A stretch of DNA of 64,000 nt. Origin: Dryococelus australis. Its lineage: Eukaryota > Arthropoda > Insecta > Phasmatodea > Phasmatidae. The DNA lies in the NCBI GenBank assembly GCA_029891345.1, contig CM056993.1, positions 111,838,623-111,902,622 on the forward strand, read 5' to 3'. The notes under the pieces were generated by a model. It did not search any database. It saw only the letters and a program-made list of their open reading frames with translations, and was not told the DNA's origin. Of this stretch, positions 34,930 through 45,699 are shown one piece after another; positions within the stretch are counted from its first letter, which is position 1; the number at the start of each line of letters is the position of its first letter. A program made the position numbers and the translations under genes.

Positions 34930-34990
34930 CGGCTAGCCTCAGCTGGTTAGAGCACAAAAGTAGTTAACCTGGTTGTTGAGAAATAACAAG
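34930..34990 (+). repeat. partial tRNA-like sequence
   Basis: GGCTAGCCTCAGCTGGTTAGAGCACA looks like the first half of a tRNA (D-loop and A box). No anticodon stem or good B box follows, so it is a fragment, probably a SINE head inside the 3' part of the Gypsy element. Confidence 0.35.
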
Positions 34991-35799
34991 AGAAAATCTC
35001 CATGTCGGAATTTGACTCAATTTATTGTGGACGGTCTAGTGCAGCTTACATCTATATCATCATGACATCACACTACACGACTTCCTTCTCATTCAAAACT
35101 CACAGGTTACAGAGTCACAGTAGCGGTTGTAGAAAGTTTCAAAACATCTCGACTTGCAAGTAAAACTAAAAAAGGCAAGGGCGAGGAAAAAAGAAACCTT
35201 CCCCCATGATTCCTATCAGCCTCCACACCCGCAACATCTACACTATATTTTTTAACTGAATGTACGAACTTACTCTGACACGAACAACATGTTCTCTCTT
35301 CAAAGGTTATTACATTAATACAGATGAGCTCAGGACCCGTGTCCCTTAGCTTGACACATGCTGTTCTCCCCACTTCTGAATACAAATCTAAAAATACAAA
35401 TTTGGCCAGGGCTTGCAACCTCCTATTGGCTGAACATTACATCACTGTGAGGCTTCAAAATACAGAACTGCTGTTGATTTGAGAAAAGTGAAAAAAACTT
35501 AATCTCAAAAGTTGCATCACCTTGCTTTGGAGCCTGAGAATTCAAAATTGCCATGTAGTACAGATAACAACTGAAATACAGCCTTGCATTACAACTGATA
35601 AAGCCCTTACTCCTACTCGTGGTGTGAAAGGAAAAAATTTAGACAATTACACTTACTGACAATTTAAACTGGGGATTTTAACTAAAAATGAAACTGAAAA
35701 ACAATATAGAATTGATTAAAATGTATATAAATTGCAATGCTACAAACTGTGCACTCAAAACTGGTGTATTACGATATTCGAGCAACTTAAATTGATGTC

Positions 35800-36304
35800 C
35801 AGGTTTGCCACCACGCTTTTCTTCAGCATCCATTTGCAAATTCCTACAACTCATTCTGCTTGACCACTACGCCGAGGGTAGTATGGGATTGAAGTAGGGA
35901 TTTGAAAGCCATAGTCTGTGCTGAACTGCTGTATTTGTTGAGAATTATATGGCCTATTGTCTGCTCTCAAGATATTAGGTATGCCATGCGTTGAGAAAAT
36001 AACTTAGTTTATTTATTATAGTAGATGAATCCTACAGGGAAACCAATTCAATCCATTTTGAATAATAGTCACAGAGTACAAGGTAAGACTATGTTTTAAA
36101 TTTGAGTATGTCACATGCCACCCGCTGGAATGGTAATTTCTGTGCTTCGTGCACAATCATTGGCTCTTTCGGATTTTTTGCAGCATATTTCCCACATATC
36201 CTACATTTGGATACAAAGTTCTCTGTGCCTATGCCCATACCCATCCAATAGAATAGCTTTAGTATCCTGTCATGTGTTTGTTCATCTGCTGCATAAATAA
36301 GCAA
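35800..36304 (-). pseudogene. integrase of the 34-38 kb Mag-like element
   Basis: The frame 36089-36304 has the zinc region DRILKLFYWMGMGIGTENFV and KCRICGKYAAKNPKEPM, then LPFQRVACDILKFKT with the first core Asp. Below it, in shifted frames, are DYYSKWIELVSL, FSTHGIPNILRADNRPYNS (second Asp) and YPRRSGQAE (Glu). The triad can be followed, but the frames are broken. The gap between this domain and RT is too short for an RNase H domain. Confidence 0.75.
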
Positions 36305-36309
36305 GTCAT

Positions 36310-36735
36310 CTACTTATATCATAACACCATCAATGTCACCAAAAGTGTCAGTGTTGTATTTTTGAAACATTTCTGCTGAGATGTTTAACCCAAATGGTAA
36401 CCTTTTAAAATAATAACAACTGAATGGAGGGGAAAATGTACAGTATGAAAACTTTACTGGTCCAACTGTATATGTCAGAAAGAGTCTTTTAGATCAAGAT
36501 CATTAAAGTATTGTGAATTTTTTAGCTTTGCTATTACATCCCTCACTGTAGGTATTTCATAATATTCTTTAACAAGTGCAACATTTATTTCTTGTGGGTA
36601 AAGACAAAGTCTCAAAGACCCATCTGGCTTTTCTACATCTACTAATTGATTAACCCATTCTGTTGGAGAGGTGAATTTTGCTATGATGTTTAATTTACAC
36701 AGCTTATCTAGTTCTGGTTTAAGCCTGTCTTTTAT
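36310..36735 (-). pseudogene. partial reverse transcriptase of the 34-38 kb element
   Basis: Minus-strand translation in broken frames gives an N-terminal RT pattern: LKPELDKLCKLNIIAKF, then SPTEWVNQLVDVEKPDGSLR, LCLYPQEINVALVKEYYEIP, and a region matching PFGLNISAEMFQKY. Part of the palm and all of the RNase H are missing, so the copy has an internal deletion between RT and integrase. Confidence 0.7.
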
Positions 36736-37169
36736 TATTTGCCATACTCTAGTGGCTTGGATGTAGGAACATAATTATTTTTCAATTTGAGAACGTAGTA
36801 ATTTTGAAACTTACCAATGCCTGAGAAGACCTCTGAATACTGGGAGACTATGTTGTACTTTGAATTTTCAGTCACTTCAACTTCATTCACCACATTTAGA
36901 CTTAGCCCCATCTTCTCACACATCTCAAGTCCTAATACAGGAACAGATTCTTCATCTACGACAATAAATGTTTCATGTGAACAGGTACCATTTAGAATCA
37001 GGTGGACATCAGTGCATCCCACAACCTTGATTTTAGAGTTCTTATATGCTGCTAATGATATGTTTTCTTTCTTGAGATGCACTGGTTTTGGGGCATGTTG
37101 TTTTAAAAGGTAAACATTTTTGAGGGGCAGTAAGTTTACACATGCTCCTGAGTCAAACTTTAAGGTCAC
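36735..37169 (-). pseudogene. aspartic protease of the 34-38 kb element
   Basis: The 144-residue frame starts TLKFDSGACVNLLPLKNVYL, with the catalytic DSGA motif. It continues with IKVVGCTDVHLILNGTCSHE and VPVLGLEMCEKMGLS, the second conserved protease region, and then enters the linker to RT (YSEVFSGIGKF). It is the best-preserved reading frame of this element and uses DSG rather than DTG. Confidence 0.8.
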
Positions 37170-37299
37170 ATCAACTGCATTTTCTGTACAAAATGTTTCA
37201 GTCCAACTAACTGTTGCAATATGACAGTTTCACTTGTGTTTATACACCAGGATATAGTAATAGTCTTCCATTTCCTGATCGGTATTTCTGTTGGTACAT

Positions 37300-38126
37300 T
37301 ATTCAGAATCCTTAACTTCATTTACTCTGAAATTCTGGGGCGTTCTGGCCGAACGTGAATTGCAAACCTTTGTAAAGTGATTTCTACGGCCATGTAATGA
37401 GCATACTTTTCTCCTTGCTGGACATTTCATTGGGTCTTTCACATGATGATAACCACACCATTTACACTGCATTTCAGCCCTTGTTCCTTGTGCATTTGGG
37501 TGTTTTGTGAGACCTGAAGACATATTTGTTTTGTAGAACTTCGTCTCATCAATATTCACGTAACTTGTGTCTCGCCATGATGGTTGCATCACTTCATTCG
37601 CTTGGGTTGCTGTAATTTCCATTGTTTTAAATAAGTTGGATTATTTCTTCTAACTCCAAGTGCCCCGACTTAATAATTTTCTCTTGAGTAATTCTGTCAC
37701 TCGCTCCAAAACAGTACAATCTCTTAGTAACTATCTGTGTGTTTGAATTCGCAGTCCCTTTGCCAACGTTTTCAGAACTGTTAGAAAGTTGTCAAATCTT
37801 TGCCCTTCTTTCTGCTTATGAGAGTAGAAGATAAAGTGTGCGTGAAGTATGTTCTTCTTCGGTTTACAGTACGTCTGGAATTTCGCAAGAACAATCTCCA
37901 AGTTCTTGTTTTTCTCTTCAGCCTCTGTGAAGGTAAAAGTATTGTACACATCAAGGGTCTTGTCCTCAACTATATTTAGGAAAATTGCAATCTTCCTTTG
38001 TTCATTTTGGGCTTTCAGATCAGAAGGTTCCAGATATAATTTCATAGGCCTGCTGAAACTTTTTCAATTTTCACTAATGTTTCCCTCTAAATTTAATTTT
38101 ACCGGTACATTAAAAGCACTCGCCAT
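37300..38126 (-). pseudogene. gag of the 34-38 kb Mag-like element
   Basis: From an ATG at about 38126 the minus strand reads MASAFNVPVKLNLEGNISEN, the standard Mag-like gag start, then hits a stop and frameshift. The frame 37731-38045 holds the capsid (EQRKIAIFLNIVEDKTLDVY, QKEGQRFDNFLTVLKTLAKG). The frame 37299-37622 carries zinc motifs: CKWCGYHHVKDPMKCPARRK and CSLHGRRNHFTKVC. The second motif is CX2H instead of CX2C. The start lies only a few bases inside the LTR, leaving little room for a primer site. Confidence 0.8.
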
Positions 38127-38939
38127 CTTTAATACTACACAATCTGTTATGGCTCACTAGTGTTACCAACTTTTACAATATATCACTACACCCAGGTATT
38201 TATGTGGCTCATTTTGCACCATAGACTTCACTTGTGGGCATTATTAGAATAAGGGTAAAATATAGTACAATATGTGCTGTTAGTTTCATCTATGTCATTA
38301 TTATAAAGTCATATTACCCTCTCCTTTCTTTTTATCCAAATGTGATCTTTAATATTCTCAGTGTTTGTCAGACATGATTACAAACTTGTGCTGACCAGTT
38401 GATTAGTACAGTACACGCTGAATCTATAACAAACTACACCTTATGTTATATTTTCACTAGTCATTAGTACCTCTTCACTGTCAGTAGTAGCCACAAATGT
38501 AATCTCTGTGTTTTCAGAACAAAAATTACTTGAATTTTATCCACTGCCACAATCACTAAGCATTTTGATTTCTGCTTCCTTCCATATGCTTCCTTGAGCA
38601 TGAATCCCTCCCTATTGGGATTATTTTGCAGTTGAAGCAGTCCACAATAAAGTGCTGATTATTATCAAATCTGGAAAAATTTCCCTACTGGTTAGATGTT
38701 TTGAATATCTGTTTTGTCTACGTGAATCTAACTTACAGATGATCTATTACATAAATTATAATAACATTTTTGGTCCTTATATCTGCAAGTTTTAGTCTTT
38801 TAAAGGTCTTGACTCGTCAGATTTTTCAGAGACTTATCCCATCTATGCTCCATATAATTTTTTTGTTTTACTAAGCAGTGACAAAAATCAAAATTTACAG
38901 TTTTCGCAGTTTGTTTTTGTTAGATGTGGATGTGTTGTA

Positions 38940-38989
38940 GATGTACCAGCCACCATGTTCTGAAGATGTACCAGCCACCATGTTCTGAA
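38940..38989 (+). repeat. perfect 25-bp tandem duplication
   Basis: GATGTACCAGCCACCATGTTCTGAA occurs twice in a row (38940-38964 and 38965-38989) without change. It is non-coding, in dynein intron 2, and likely recent. Confidence 0.95.
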
Positions 38990-41074
38990 GCCTTGGCAAT
39001 TGCACATTTTCCTTCTGTATGGCACTTATCCAGTTTTCCAATTGTAACCGTTGTATACTTTTATCATGCAGCCACTTAAATCATTACTGGGACACTTTGG
39101 CTGGGCCCATAACCTGGTCAAGTTAGAAATAAACATGACGCAATGCATGCACAACTATTTAACTTCGGAATACTTTATCAACTGTTTTCTTTTTTTGGTC
39201 ATGTGCCACTAAATGGCTACAAGCCAAACTGCTGTATTTTTATTTACATAATACATGTAGTTCACACAGAGTAGGTACAACCAGGGCCATATTTAGGCTT
39301 GTACAACATATGCAGCTGCTCAGAGCGGAAAAATTTTGAGGCGACAAAATATTGCCCCCTAAAAAATTTTTTTTCATTTTGAAATCCACATTACATTAGT
39401 GTTCTGGCATATTTTATTCACATTCAGCATTTACCTGATAAAGTGTTAGAACAGATATGTTTTCTACCTGTTCTGGAACTAAAATATTATGGTACTACTA
39501 GTGCACCACTTCATCTTGAGGTGGCAGCATCTATGTGACGACTGAACCTTGCAAAAGACGAAAAGAGCGTCTGGACCATCTCAGAATTGGATGCAGAAGC
39601 AGTCGTGTGTAGCGTGTTGTTAGTCATTCAAGGTTATGTTAGCGTTTTATCATTCCACATGGTTCTTTATTTAAAAGTTAAGTCTTCTTATACGAGTATG
39701 TTTAATTGTTCACATTGAAGTTATTTCTGTATTTGATATAACCGAAAGTATATTTAGTTTTCAATATTCTACAATAATTTCATAGCAGTTTTTTCCATTA
39801 AGTTCACGGGACCAGTATGGATGGGCCGTGTAGGTTAAGTGGTGCTGTATATCGTAGGAAAGCTGAAGAAAATGAGAAAGGGAGAGTAAAATTTTACGGA
39901 AAATACCTCTACTGGACTCGTATTTTAGTGGTAAAAGCAAAAGTGAACAGTGTATGCCTGAAAATGTTGGTGAAATTATAGTTCAAAACTGTGAACACAA
40001 TGCAGAAGTTGAACATTTTGGAGTTTTGGAATGATGTGGAGAATCTACGCTCTCTAAAGTAGTGCATTTGGGTATTTCTGCTCCCAGTAATTTTATTGGG
40101 AAAATTCTGACCAGACTGGGATTATTTGATAAAAAATGGTATAAATCAAAACAAAGATGCAGACTTTTCACATTCCTCGCTGCGATGTACCGATAGATTA
40201 TAACAATTTGGAGCAAAACACTATTCCAGAGGGTTTTAGTGAATGGGGAAATTATCAACCATGAATATGTTTTTTATTTTCCTAGCCAAGGATAATTGTT
40301 CTGTGCTTCTGGTAAATTATTCCGAGGTGCATCTCAGTTTGCAACATCTGGTTTCACTGATTGCATCCATGTGGGAATACGAATAGCTGAACATGAAAAT
40401 TCTACCTCCCACTGAGACTGCTTGTTAAAATTGAAAAACAGAGGCAACGAGATGAAGAGAATCTACAAACAGTTGCTCAGCGAGCATGAACATGAAGTCA
40501 CATATTAGAGAAATGTGCTAAAAAGAGTTGTTTCTGTAGTTAATAAACTAGCTTCTAGGGGTATAGCATTTCGTGGAGATAAAGAGGGTTCGGCTCTGTG
40601 AAATATGGAAATTTCATGATGTGTCTGGAATTAATTGTGGAGTATGATTATTTTCTGGCTGACCATATTGAGAGGTTTGGTAACCCTGGAAAAGGATGTA
40701 TTTCATACTTGTCACCAGCAACTTATGAAGATTTAATACCTCTTATGTGGAAGTCAGTGAACGAAAAAATAGATAATGAAGTTATTAATTTTTTCTACAT
40801 GTTTTTCAGTCATAATAGATTCTATGCCAGATGTATCTCATAGTGACAAGTTTAATCATTAGATATGTAATTGAAGATGTGGTCTCAGTTGAAAGATTCC
40901 TGTGTTTATATAAAAAACACAGGTCATACTACAGAAAAGCTTTTTGAAGCACTTTTGAATTGTGTAGAACTACATGGTCTGAAACTTGATAACTGTAGAG
41001 GTCACTCATATGATAATGCAGCCAACACGTCTGGAATGTATTCAAGCTTGCAGGAAAGACTCATGCTGGATTTA

Positions 41075-41690
41075 CATTGGTGTGATAGGTGTGACACAAC
41101 AGGTGTGACCTCACCGTAAATTGTGGTTACATGGGAAACACTCTGATACAACGTTACACCAAAAACACTATTTTGACAACTCGTGGCTGAAAATATGAAA
41201 ATCTCCCAGGAGGACATCTGTGTATTTACGAGAAGGAATGAATAAGAAGAACTTGAAACACAATCAACCACATGAATGTTTATGATTTATAGTTTTCCAG
41301 TTGGAAAAAATTGTATGGGCCTAACCATATCAATGTAGGATATTATAGCTAGGTTGGCATTCCAACCTGATTTACTTTTGCAGAATTACGTTTGCATGGG
41401 TTCTGTTAATTTATTTCGAGGGAAAAAATGAAACAGCAAGGATATGGGGGCTTAAGATTAACGTATTTCGGTATACTGCAGTGGCATTTTGAGTTGCAAA
41501 TTTTTTTGATGGAGCAGTGGAAAGTTTTGCTCGTATGGAAATAACATTCAAACTATTTAACTCTGAAAATTTAAACATCAGTGAAAAAACAAAGCGCGCT
41601 ATATATGTCGCTGTTTGAATTCATACAGATGCAGAAGTACAAAAAACACACACACATGCATGTATGCATGCACATACATGCACGCACGCA

Positions 41691-41745
<55 letters not shown>

Positions 41746-42356
41746 TCCTGTGAATCTTGCACTCATTGAACTCATGATACAGGTAAAGAAAAAAATAATT
41801 TTTACACATTTCAAGTGTTGAAAGTGCAGGTACTGTTTGTAAAATTCACAACTTTTTGAACTCGTGTTTTACAATGGAAATCCTTACTAGTTTACTTCAC
41901 TAAACTCATGTTTGTTCATCAATATCATTAAATAATTTATTTGCAGAATTGTTCAGTAAAATTATCGCTGCACATTTTTCCTGAAACTACAGTTTTACGA
42001 AGCTGTACACTCGTGCCGAATAACATTGCATTTGACTCAAGAAAATACACTTCAGTGGTACCCACAATCAACTGTGTTTAAAGAAAGCGTATTAAAAATA
42101 ATTAACTACAGATAAGATATTCCGACAACATTAATAAGATAATATCTTCGCATGTTATTACAAATGACTCGTTTAGTGACGATTGTTGCGCCCGCGATGC
42201 AACAAAAGTAAAAATTATTTCTATTCAGAAAGTCCATCGTGCCGGAGATTTCTGTCACATTGACATCACAAAATACTCGTCTGTGATTGGGTGAAGCATT
42301 ACTTCCATCGTATTGTGTTCATCGCGTTGCCCCTGTTGCGCCAATGTAAATCCATC
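41075..42356 (+). mobile_element. TIR-flanked non-coding insertion inside the hAT transposase
   Basis: The left end GCTGGATTTACATTGGTGTGA is mirrored on the right by the reverse complement GATGGATTTACATTGGCGCAA, giving ~18-bp inverted ends. It interrupts transposase codons between LQERL and a downstream piece (IIKDKNPLIFFIPCSAH). The inside (41335-42180) is related to 25925-26935. No transposase of its own was seen. Its class is unassigned. Confidence 0.7.
41692..41742. repeat. (TC)n microsatellite
   Basis: About 50 bp of CT repeats follow CA/TGCA-type repeats from 41648. Several overlapping short reading frames here translate only to Ser-Leu or Arg-Glu runs and are not genes. Confidence 0.95.
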
Positions 42357-44131
42357 ATCAAGGACAAAAATCCTCTTATTTTCTTTATTCCATGTTCAGC
42401 TCACTTGTTGAATCTAGTTGGCTCATGAGCAGTGCAATGCTGTACAACTGCAATATGGTTTTTTGAGTTAATTTAAGGTTTGTGCACTACTTTGCAGATT
42501 CTACAGGAAGATGGAACACCTTGAAAACATTTTTTGATTCTGCGAATATGACATTGAAATCACTGTCAACAACTCAATGGTGTGCATGCGAGGATGTGTG
42601 TAAGGACTTGAATGCAGATTGAAAAGTAGTGTTTTCTGCATTAAAGACAATTTCAGAAAATAAAAAGGGTAATGTTAGATGTGAAGCTGAGGGTCTTCTT
42701 AGAAAATTATGTACTATTGAGGTAGCTTTCATGACATCAGTATGGGGTTGTATTCTGCAACAGTTTGGCAAAGCAATTAAAAAACTACAAGCCAATGATG
42801 TGGACATTTCTATTGCTGTTGAAATGTGTGACTCTCTTACTATGTTTTTAACTGAGTTTCAGACCTCTTTTCCCATTTACAAGGATTCTACTAAAAATAA
42901 ACTTGTGCAGATCAGGAATTCGGAGGTCTTATCTTCTTATGCTGTTGAAATCCAAAGACAAAAGTGCCAAATTAAGCGCAAGAGAAGTTTTGATGAATTG
43001 GCTGAGTCAGAAGAGGAACCAGAAAGTCCTGAAGAAGAAACAGATCAGATTTGTGATGAGATCTGGAGAAGAATGAAAATATGTATCTTATTATAAGATC
43101 ATCCAAACTCTTCATAATGAGTTACAGAAGAGAGTTAATGTCTACAAAGAATATTAGTTAAGACTTTCATTTCTCTCAGATATCACCGAACTAAAAGGTC
43201 TTCAAATTTATGATGCTGCGTTGAAACTTAGAGCTATTTATAATTCCGACTTAGTGGGCAACTTTGGTGAAGAATGCATCCATTTTAAAAGCTATCTGTT
43301 ATCTATGAAGAAAGAAAATGGTAGCAAGTTATCCTCCCTTCCGTTTTCTGCTGGATGTTGGCTTCAAAGAAAATTAGTGATGTCTAACTAAATGTGTACA
43401 CTGCACTCAAAATTTGCAACTGTACTGCACTAATAAACTGTTCTGCTGAAAGGTAATTTTCTGTATTAAAATGAATTGCAAACTATCTATGGACAGCACA
43501 GAATCAAGGACGACTGGTCAAGCTTGGAGTGCTTGCCATAGAATCAGACATGACAGTCTCGATTTTGAGGAAGTGATAAATGCATTCCCAAATGCAAAAG
43601 TGAGAAGAAAGTAATTTCTCTAAGTTCTGTAAGTTTTGCAAACTGATTATTACATTGTAGTGTTTCTACCAAATATTTTTGACTGACTAAATTGCAGGTT
43701 TCTGTGAAGTAATTTTATGTAAGATATTAAACTGTAGTGTTTTTTTTTCTGTGTGTTTCTACCATATATTCTGTCTGACTAAATTGGAGGTTTCTGTGAT
43801 TTTTTAAATTTTTACTGGGGCTATTAAACTGTAGTGATAATTTTTATAATTTATACATTTTTAACTTGCACATTTGTTTTGTGTTATGAGTTTTTTAAAG
43901 ACTTTAATACAGTTTAAAATTGAAGTAAATAATTCCACGACTTTATTGTTGATAGTACGTAAATTAATAGTGTTGCTGAAGTTTAGCTGAGGGGACATAT
44001 AATAAATGACTGCACAGGGGCATCATACACCCTAAATATGGCCGTTTAAATTAACCCGTTTAGAACTAAGCCACACATTTTTATCATGAATTTTTGTGTA
44101 ATTTTCTAGTCATGGGAATTTTTTTTATGGA

Positions 44132-44632
44132 TCATATTTACTCGTCTATAGCGTGCTCTTTTTTCCTAAAATAAAGGAAAACATTTCTGGGGTGCCTGCT
44201 ATTAACAAAAAAAATTACCGCCAGGGGGGAGGGGGTTAGTCATAAACTGTCCGGAGATGTTTAGAAGGTAACTGATTAGTCTGTGCCGGTGTAAAAGAAG
44301 CAAAAAGAAAAAAAGGAAGCCCGCCGGCCGCCCACCGCAGTTGACGTTTTTCTTTTAATGACCATAGTGTAGTTTACCGTGATCCTGCAGTATGCCACAA
44401 TGTTTTGGCTTTTAGCGTAGCGAGATATTTAATTAAAGTATTTTCCAAACAAATCACAATCACCACCAGACATTAATATAAAGATACAATAATTTGTTAC
44501 ATATTTACTAATAAGGCACCACAAATTGTTGGTGCACTTTTATTTAAAAAATTTTTTTTCCTTTGAACATGTTGCAAAATTCGTGGTGCGCACTGTACAT
44601 GAGGGCATGCTTTACATGAGTAAATACAGTAT
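44132..44632. mobile_element. MITE copy B (same family as 17032-17817)
   Basis: The left end TATTTACTCGTCTATAGCG and the right end, reverse complement of a TGTATTTACTCATGTAAAGC-like sequence, match copy A. The internal word AAAATAAAGGAAAACATTTCT and TATTTAATTAAAGTATTTT are also shared. It is shorter than copy A (~500 vs 786 bp) through internal differences. It lies just outside the right end of the hAT element. Confidence 0.7.
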
Positions 44633-45001
44633 GTCAGAACATGTAATGTATTTCTAGAATAAAATGTAAGCCATTACTGTACCTGAATAAAAAATCAAGC
44701 ATTTTTTGTCGTATTGTCAGCTTTTATAATTCACTTACTGGTATCCTGGGTTTGATCCAAGCTGACTGCTAGGCTCTTGAGATAATATTTCCCATTTGGT
44801 TTCCAGCCACTTTACTTACAGTTCGTACAGAAACTAGATGCTAATCTCCTAAGATCATATAATAAAATAAATACTTTTGTTAGAGTTGAACTGTGAGACT
44901 ACAAGTGCATTTATCATAGCTTTTTTTCGAGATACACAAAAATGGAACAGTGATAACACCTTATAGTCTGTATAAAAAAATAATGGCTCCTCTGTTACCA
45001 G

Positions 45002-45149
45002 AGATGACAACTAACACTCAGAAAATTGTGGAGTATGCAAGGACGTGGGATAGATATCGCACCATATGGGACGTTGACATGGATCTCTTCATGGCACGCT
45101 ATGAAAAGATCAACCCACCATTGTCATCATTTGATATGGACATTAGCAG
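45002..45149 (+). CDS. axonemal dynein heavy chain, exon C (tail/linker start)
   Basis: The exon encodes (E)MTTNTQKIVEYARTWDRYR, then TIWDVDMDLFMARYEKINPP, then LSSFDMDIS and AG of Arg. The YxRTWxxYRxIWxxD pattern and the FxxDI end are typical of axonemal dynein heavy chains just before the motor-proximal tail. The acceptor CCTCTGTTACCAG at 45001 leaves two bases that complete the codon begun by exon B. Acceptors at 44950 (same phase) or 45021 are alternatives. The donor AG|GTTAGT at 45149 is phase 2, which fits exon D. No stops. Confidence 0.85.
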
Positions 45150-45699
45150 GTTAGTTGAATACTGTGAAATCTGATCCCAAATGTTTGTGTATATTGTGGT
45201 ATATTAGCGGCAAAGCTGTGTGGAGGGAACATAGTCAGGCCCATTGGGTTGTCATCAATAGTATTGATGTTATTAATAATCCTGTAATATGTTAAAAACA
45301 TGCAATTGCTGTTCACTATGATGCATTTTATTATATTACCAGATAATTATTTTCCTAGAATTGGTTCTAATTAACATATGTCTCAGCATCACTGATGCTG
45401 GTGTAACTGCCCATCCTTTACACATCAGTCAGTATAACCTTCCCCCCTCCCCCAACCATATTCTTGAGTGCGCCCTCTTGTGAAATTTCTGGCTATGTCT
45501 CTGAATCACATGCATTAATTAACCTTGTTACGTGTAAAGGCCTTCTTCAAATATTTAAGTATTCTTTTATTATTTGTAAGTATTATGAATATTTTAGTAT
45601 TTATTAGTTAAATTATGTAATTCTTTCGTTGCATAATTGGAATGTGTATGTTGTTTGAAAATTTTTTTATCCTTTGTCGCCTCACCGGCACTATGGCAG

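Larger units (their letters stand above)
34078..38187 (-). mobile_element. Mag-like Ty3/Gypsy element with 59-bp LTRs and 5-bp target duplication
   Basis: The LTR copies 34078-34136 and 38129-38187 are 59 bp each, with about 51 identical positions. On the minus strand the outer copies read AGTGATATATTG...GTTACT, i.e. AGT...ACT ends. ACACC flanks both sides exactly (34073-34077 and 38188-38192). Inside, on the minus strand, come gag, protease, RT and integrase, then unassigned sequence. A purine-rich ATAGAGAGATT precedes the 3' LTR. It lies in dynein intron 2, opposite to the gene. Frameshifts and an RT-to-integrase deletion show it is dead. Confidence 0.9.
39817..43617 (+). pseudogene. hAT transposase (ZMYM1-like, DUF4371), broken
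   Basis: From an ATG at 39817 the pieces follow in family order: MDGPCRLSGAVYRRKAEENE; CTDC-type zinc area near 40300 (QFATSGFTDCIHVGIRIAEH); NVLKRVVSVVNKLASRGIAF; YDYFLADHIERFGNPGKGC and ISYLSPATYEDLIPLM (40598-40840); LDNCRGHSYDNAANTSGMYS (40871-41065); after the insertion FFIPCSAHLLNLVGS (42381); STGRWNTLKTFFDSANMTLK; CEAEGLLRKLCTIEVAFM (42629-43096); and a C-terminal dimer region (SAERXFSVLK...) to 43617. Frameshifts and stops are frequent. Family recognition is strong. Confidence 0.85.
39282..44043 (+). mobile_element. hAT-type DNA transposon (ZMYM/DUF4371 transposase group), inactive
   Basis: The left end CAGGGCCATATTTAGG and the right end, which as reverse complement reads CGGCCATATTTAGG, form inverted ends. 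The CAG...GGCC pattern is usual for this hAT group. No clean 8-bp target duplication was seen. Inside, a transposase pseudogene runs from 39817 to about 43617 on the + strand. It is interrupted by another TIR-flanked insertion (41075-42356). It sits in dynein intron 2 in the gene's orientation. Confidence 0.8.
29866..45001 (+). other. dynein intron 2 (about 15.1 kb)
   Basis: The intron runs from GTGATT to CCTCTGTTACCAG. It contains a 51-bp minisatellite, a SINE, an AT microsatellite, a Gypsy element, a hAT element with a nested insertion, and a MITE, each listed separately. No additional dynein exon is needed, because the phases of exons B and C agree. Confidence 0.65.

Noticed and set aside
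34930..34990. Functional tRNA gene
   Set aside because: Only the D-loop half is tRNA-like; no anticodon stem, B box or acceptor pairing.
41571..41821. Overlapping Ser-Leu and Arg-Glu repeat reading frames
   Set aside because: They translate the (TC)n microsatellite in various frames.
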